45,026 nt of DNA from assembly GCA_009841725.1 (NCBI GenBank), contig VYGS01000035.1, positions 1-45,026 of the forward strand, given 5' to 3'. Within the stretch, counting starts at the first letter, position 1; the number at the start of each line of letters is the position of its first letter. The notes beneath the pieces were generated by a model that did no database searches, had not been told where the DNA came from, and worked only from the letters and a program-made list of their open reading frames with translations. The position numbers and the translations under genes are program-made. Source of the stretch: Gammaproteobacteria bacterium (GTDB lineage Bacteria; Pseudomonadota; Gammaproteobacteria; Arenicellales; Poriferihabitantaceae). Positions 42,452-45,026 of the stretch are shown here, one piece after another.

Positions 42452-42879
42452 GGTCTTAGCAAGACTTGGTGACTACAAGGAGAATCTGGCCAATTTATCA
42501 TTATTTATCAATCGGATATAAAAGTGGATTATATCCAAAAGCAGCATTTTGTGGTAGAGTGCCACCCGCTGTCCGCAACACAGGATTCGGCACTGCCCCG
42601 GTTTCCGACAGGGTCGTGTTTCCACTCAGCAGGTGATACGGCCATGTTCGAGAATCTGCGCACTCACTCCCCGGCCCTGGAACGCTACCGCAACGCACTG
42701 CTTTAAGGGAACGGCTGGATTGCCTCCGGCATTTTTCGCAAGCAGAGGCCCGGCCGGATGCATTGCGCAGTGTCGCGTCTGGCCGGATCACCCTGATTCA
42801 CTTCCAATCGGGGAACCCGGCATGACGGTGGGCAGCGACGTGCCTTCCCAAGCGACAGGATTACGATGGACCCGGGACG
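42452..42879. other. Intergenic region with a dyad and a short possible open frame
   Basis: No gene is well supported in 428 bases. Next to cinA lie an AT-rich block with repeated TTTATCA and a perfect dyad GGATATAA-n7-TTATATCC (42514-42536), which overlaps a TATAAT read on the cinA strand, so the cinA promoter is probably here. Near 42644 a 20-codon frame (MFENLRTHSPALERYRNALL) has a GGTGAT ribosome-binding-like element, but its product is unrecognised and it may be a remnant. Confidence 0.45.
42514..42536 (-). promoter_or_regulatory. Dyad overlapping a TATAAT upstream of cinA
   Basis: GGATATAA (42514-42521) and TTATATCC (42529-42536) form a perfect eight-base dyad around seven bases. On the minus strand it contains TATAAT 80 bases before the cinA start. 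A bound repressor here would cover the -10; no -35 partner is clear. Confidence 0.35.
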
Positions 42880-43557
42880 TTATCCATAGGCTCCGGCCTT
42901 CGACGTGCGCAAATTCGAGGCCACGAGCGCTTCGGCAAGTGTCACGGCACAACTCAGCCCGTCGATGACCGGGAGGCCGTATTCACCGGACAGCTGTTCC
43001 ATCAGCCGGGTCATTCCGGCGCAACCGAGCACGATGGCATCCGATTGGTCCTCCCGGATCGCAGTCTCGATGGTGCGGCGAATGGCATCGATGGTTTCGG
43101 AAGCCATGTTTTCCAGTTCCAGCACCGGAATGTTGGTCGCCCTGATCCCGGCGCAGCGGGCGGCCAGCCCGTATCTGAGAAGGTTGGATTCCAGCACCGG
43201 CACGGAACGGGAAAGAGTGGTGACTACCGTGAACCGGTTGCCGAGAATGCTGGCGGCATAACAGGCCGACTGGCCAATCCCCACAACGGGGGCATCCACC
43301 ATGCATCTCACCGCGTCAAGCCCGGTGTCGTCGAAGCAGGCAATGACGATGCCGTCAACGTGCCTGTGGCGTTCAACCTGCTCCAGGAGGCCAGCGAGAC
43401 AGGCAGCGCCATCGTAATACCCCTGGATGCTTGGCGGTCCGGACGCAGAGCCGACGGCAACAATTTTCGTGTTCGGCCGTGCGACACGCTGTGTGCCGAG
43501 CCGGATTGTCTCGGTCATCGAGGCCGTGCTGTTCGGATTGACGACGAGCAGTTCCAT
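42880..43557 (-). CDS. Aspartate/glutamate/hydantoin racemase family protein
   Basis: The 225-residue protein begins MELLVVNPNSTASMTETI, as in hydantoin racemases. It has the two Cys of the family: Cys74 in ACFDDTGLDAVR and Cys179 in VLGCAGMTRLMEQL, the pair that shuttles the alpha proton without a cofactor. HyuE-type enzymes invert 5-substituted hydantoins; related enzymes act on aspartate or on arylmalonates. It starts six bases after a livF gene, so it is probably in the same operon, and its substrate may be what that transporter imports. No hydantoinase gene is in the window. Confidence 0.85.
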   Translation of the reverse strand: MELLVVNPNSTASMTETIRLGTQRVARPNTKIVAVGSASGPPSIQGYYDGAACLAGLLEQVERHRHVDGIVIACFDDTGLDAVRCMVDAPVVGIGQSACYAASILGNRFTVVTTLSRSVPVLESNLLRYGLAARCAGIRATNIPVLELENMASETIDAIRRTIETAIREDQSDAIVLGCAGMTRLMEQLSGEYGLPVIDGLSCAVTLAEALVASNLRTSKAGAYG

Positions 43558-43563
43558 GTTTCC

Positions 43564-44289
43564 CTACGCCGCACCGCCCAGATATGCTTCCTTTATGCGG
43601 GCGTCGTTCAACAGTTCCCGGGACTCTCCCGAAACCACCACGTTTCCGGTGGTAAGTGCGTAGGCCCGATTGGATATGCTCAGCGCCATGCGTGAATTCT
43701 GTTCCACCAGCAGGACCGAAACGCCGTCGTCACGATTGATGCGGACGATGGAGCGTGCGATATCCTGAACCAGCTTCGGCGCGATGCCGAGCGACGGCTC
43801 GTCAAGCAGCAGAAGCTGCGGCCGCGCCATCAGGGCCCGGCCGATCACCAGCATCTGCTGCTCCCCGCCGGAAAGGGTTCCGGCAACCTGCCGGTAGCGT
43901 TCCTTCAGGCGGGGAAACCGCTCCAGGACACTCTCGAGGGACCGCCTGACTTCCACCTTGTCCTTGCGGGTGAAGGCGCCCATCAGCAGATTGTCCTTGA
44001 CGGACATGTAGGGAAACACCCTGCGGCCCTCGGGAACCATGACAATCCCCATGTCCACGATGCTGGCGGTACCGCGACCGTCGATCCGCTCGCCCCGGAA
44101 ATCGATCGACCCGCGGTCAATCCTGGAAAGTCCGGTTATGGCACGGAGAATCGAGGTCTTTCCGGCGCCGTTGGCACCGATGAGGGCGATCGTTTCGCCT
44201 TCGGCCAACTCGAGTGTGACACCCCGCAATGCATAGACCCGGCCATAGTAGAGTTCGACATCCCGAAAATGCAGTATTCTCGACGTCAT
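43564..44289 (-). CDS. livF: ABC transporter ATPase LivF (second system)
   Basis: The 241-residue ATPase has Walker A GANGAGKTS, VPEGRRVFPYMSVKDNLLMGA, signature LSGGEQQMLVIGRAL, Walker B LLLLDEPSLGIAP and Gln in the switch position (VEQNSRMA), all LivF-like. It starts three bases after the end of the partial livG upstream. It is a paralogue of the livF at 14483-15190 and differs at many positions. The binding protein and permeases of this second system must lie beyond the right edge or elsewhere. Confidence 0.92.
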   Translation of the reverse strand: MTSRILHFRDVELYYGRVYALRGVTLELAEGETIALIGANGAGKTSILRAITGLSRIDRGSIDFRGERIDGRGTASIVDMGIVMVPEGRRVFPYMSVKDNLLMGAFTRKDKVEVRRSLESVLERFPRLKERYRQVAGTLSGGEQQMLVIGRALMARPQLLLLDEPSLGIAPKLVQDIARSIVRINRDDGVSVLLVEQNSRMALSISNRAYALTTGNVVVSGESRELLNDARIKEAYLGGAA

Positions 44290-44292
44290 GGC

Positions 44293-45026
44293 CTAGATTC
44301 CAATCTCGTCATCGACACTGCCAAGATAGGCCTCGATGACCTTTTCGTCGTTCTGAATCTGGGCAGGCGTGCCTTCAGCGATTTTCTCACCAAAATTCAA
44401 CACCACGATCCGATCGGAGATCGACATGACGGCAGCCATGTCGTGCTCGACCAACAGGACGGTCACACCCCGGTCCCGGACGGACCTGACGAGCGAGACC
44501 ATGTTCATCGTCTCGTCGTGATTCATCCCGGCGAAGGGCTCGTCAAGCAGCAGGACGACCGGATCCGTGGAAAGGCCGATGGCGATGCCGAGCGCCCGCA
44601 GATGGCCCTGGGGAAGATTGCCCGCGCGCTCACCGGCGATATTCGACATTCCGAGAAAGGAAAGCACTTGGTCCGCCCGCCTGCCGAAGCGCTCTTCGTC
44701 GGACCGCGCGGTGCGGGTCCCGATGAAATATCCCCCCAGGGAAGCCGACGACCGCAGGTGCTGCGCCACGACGACACTCTCCCTGACCGACATATTCCTG
44801 AATATGTTGGTTTCCTGGAAGGTTCGTATGACGCCTTTCCGGGCAACGGTATGAGGCTTCAGGCCGGATATCCTCTCGCCCCGGAACAGCACCTCACTCG
44901 AAGAGGTCGGCAGGAACGAGGTGATCATCTTGAAGAGCGTGGATTTGCCTGCGCCGTTCGGCCCGATTACGGACAGGATCTCGTTCTCATGCACATCGAA
45001 GGAAACCGCATTGGTCGCAGTCAGCC
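44293..45026 (-). CDS. livG: ABC transporter ATPase LivG (second system), cut by the right window edge
   Basis: The frame reads straight to base 45026 (LTATNAVSFDVHENEI), so the real start is outside; a GTG at 44994 is only internal. It has Walker A GPNGAGKST, the LivG-type FQETNIFRNMSVRESVVVA, LPQGHLRALGIAIGLS in the signature place, Walker B LLLDEPFAGMNHDE and switch His in VEHDMAAVMS. At least 244 residues are present. It is coupled to the livF that follows three bases later and, with it and the racemase, forms one minus-strand operon. Confidence 0.9.
   Translation of the reverse strand, partial: LTATNAVSFDVHENEILSVIGPNGAGKSTLFKMITSFLPTSSSEVLFRGERISGLKPHTVARKGVIRTFQETNIFRNMSVRESVVVAQHLRSSASLGGYFIGTRTARSDEERFGRRADQVLSFLGMSNIAGERAGNLPQGHLRALGIAIGLSTDPVVLLLDEPFAGMNHDETMNMVSLVRSVRDRGVTVLLVEHDMAAVMSISDRIVVLNFGEKIAEGTPAQIQNDEKVIEAYLGSVDDEIGI

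Noticed and set aside
1-45026. CRISPR array, rRNA or intact insertion sequence
   Set aside because: No regularly spaced repeats, no rRNA-like sequence and no transposase longer than the TnpB remnant were seen.

Overview
The window reads as chromosomal DNA of a free-living or symbiotic member of the Pseudomonadota (Proteobacteria), fairly GC-rich, with many GTG and TTG starts and tightly overlapping genes. The order tpiA-secG-tRNA-Leu(GAG), the full-length two-domain glnE and the phosphoribosyltransferase pair suit Gammaproteobacteria. The left-hand envelope cluster recalls alphaproteobacterial loci, so the class-level call is an inference.

Left part (1-10083): a signalling and envelope-sugar locus. 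A membrane class III nucleotide cyclase cut by the window edge is divergent from two tandem MurG-like glycosyltransferases, a stand-alone cyclic-nucleotide-binding protein and an HD phosphohydrolase. Two GT4 glycosyltransferases run the other way, followed by a collapsed TnpB remnant. Next comes an 884-residue ABC exporter-like protein in which every catalytic motif of the nucleotide-binding domain is altered and whose helical region appears expanded. It is the most unusual protein in the window.

Middle part (10084-26478): nutrient uptake. A complete branched-chain amino-acid-type ABC system (Tat-exported binding protein, livH, livM, livG, livF) faces a complete oligopeptide-type system (fused DppD-DppF ATPase, binding protein, two permeases). 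A polysaccharide deacetylase, glnE and an amidase follow. From 26611 come a small secreted DUF3574 protein, a TauD-type dioxygenase with an EEP-family hydrolase, then tpiA, secG and tRNA-Leu.

Right part (30608-45026): just after the tRNA the usual gammaproteobacterial gene order breaks off. An AAA/DUF4143 ATPase lies there, with a large perfect palindrome upstream. Then come a membrane-anchored retropepsin-like protease, the four-subunit sarcosine oxidase operon soxBDAG, a sterol-desaturase-like hydroxylase, two divergent paralogous phosphoribosyltransferases, a CinA protein with an altered C-terminal domain, and a hydantoin/Asp-Glu racemase directly behind a second livG-livF pair that runs off the right edge.

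Together the genes suggest a cell that scavenges organic nitrogen (amino acids, peptides, amides, N-methylglycine, perhaps hydantoins) and carries a nucleotide-linked surface-polysaccharide locus. I saw no CRISPR array, prophage or intact insertion sequence. All functions come from reading motifs by eye; no database search was run.
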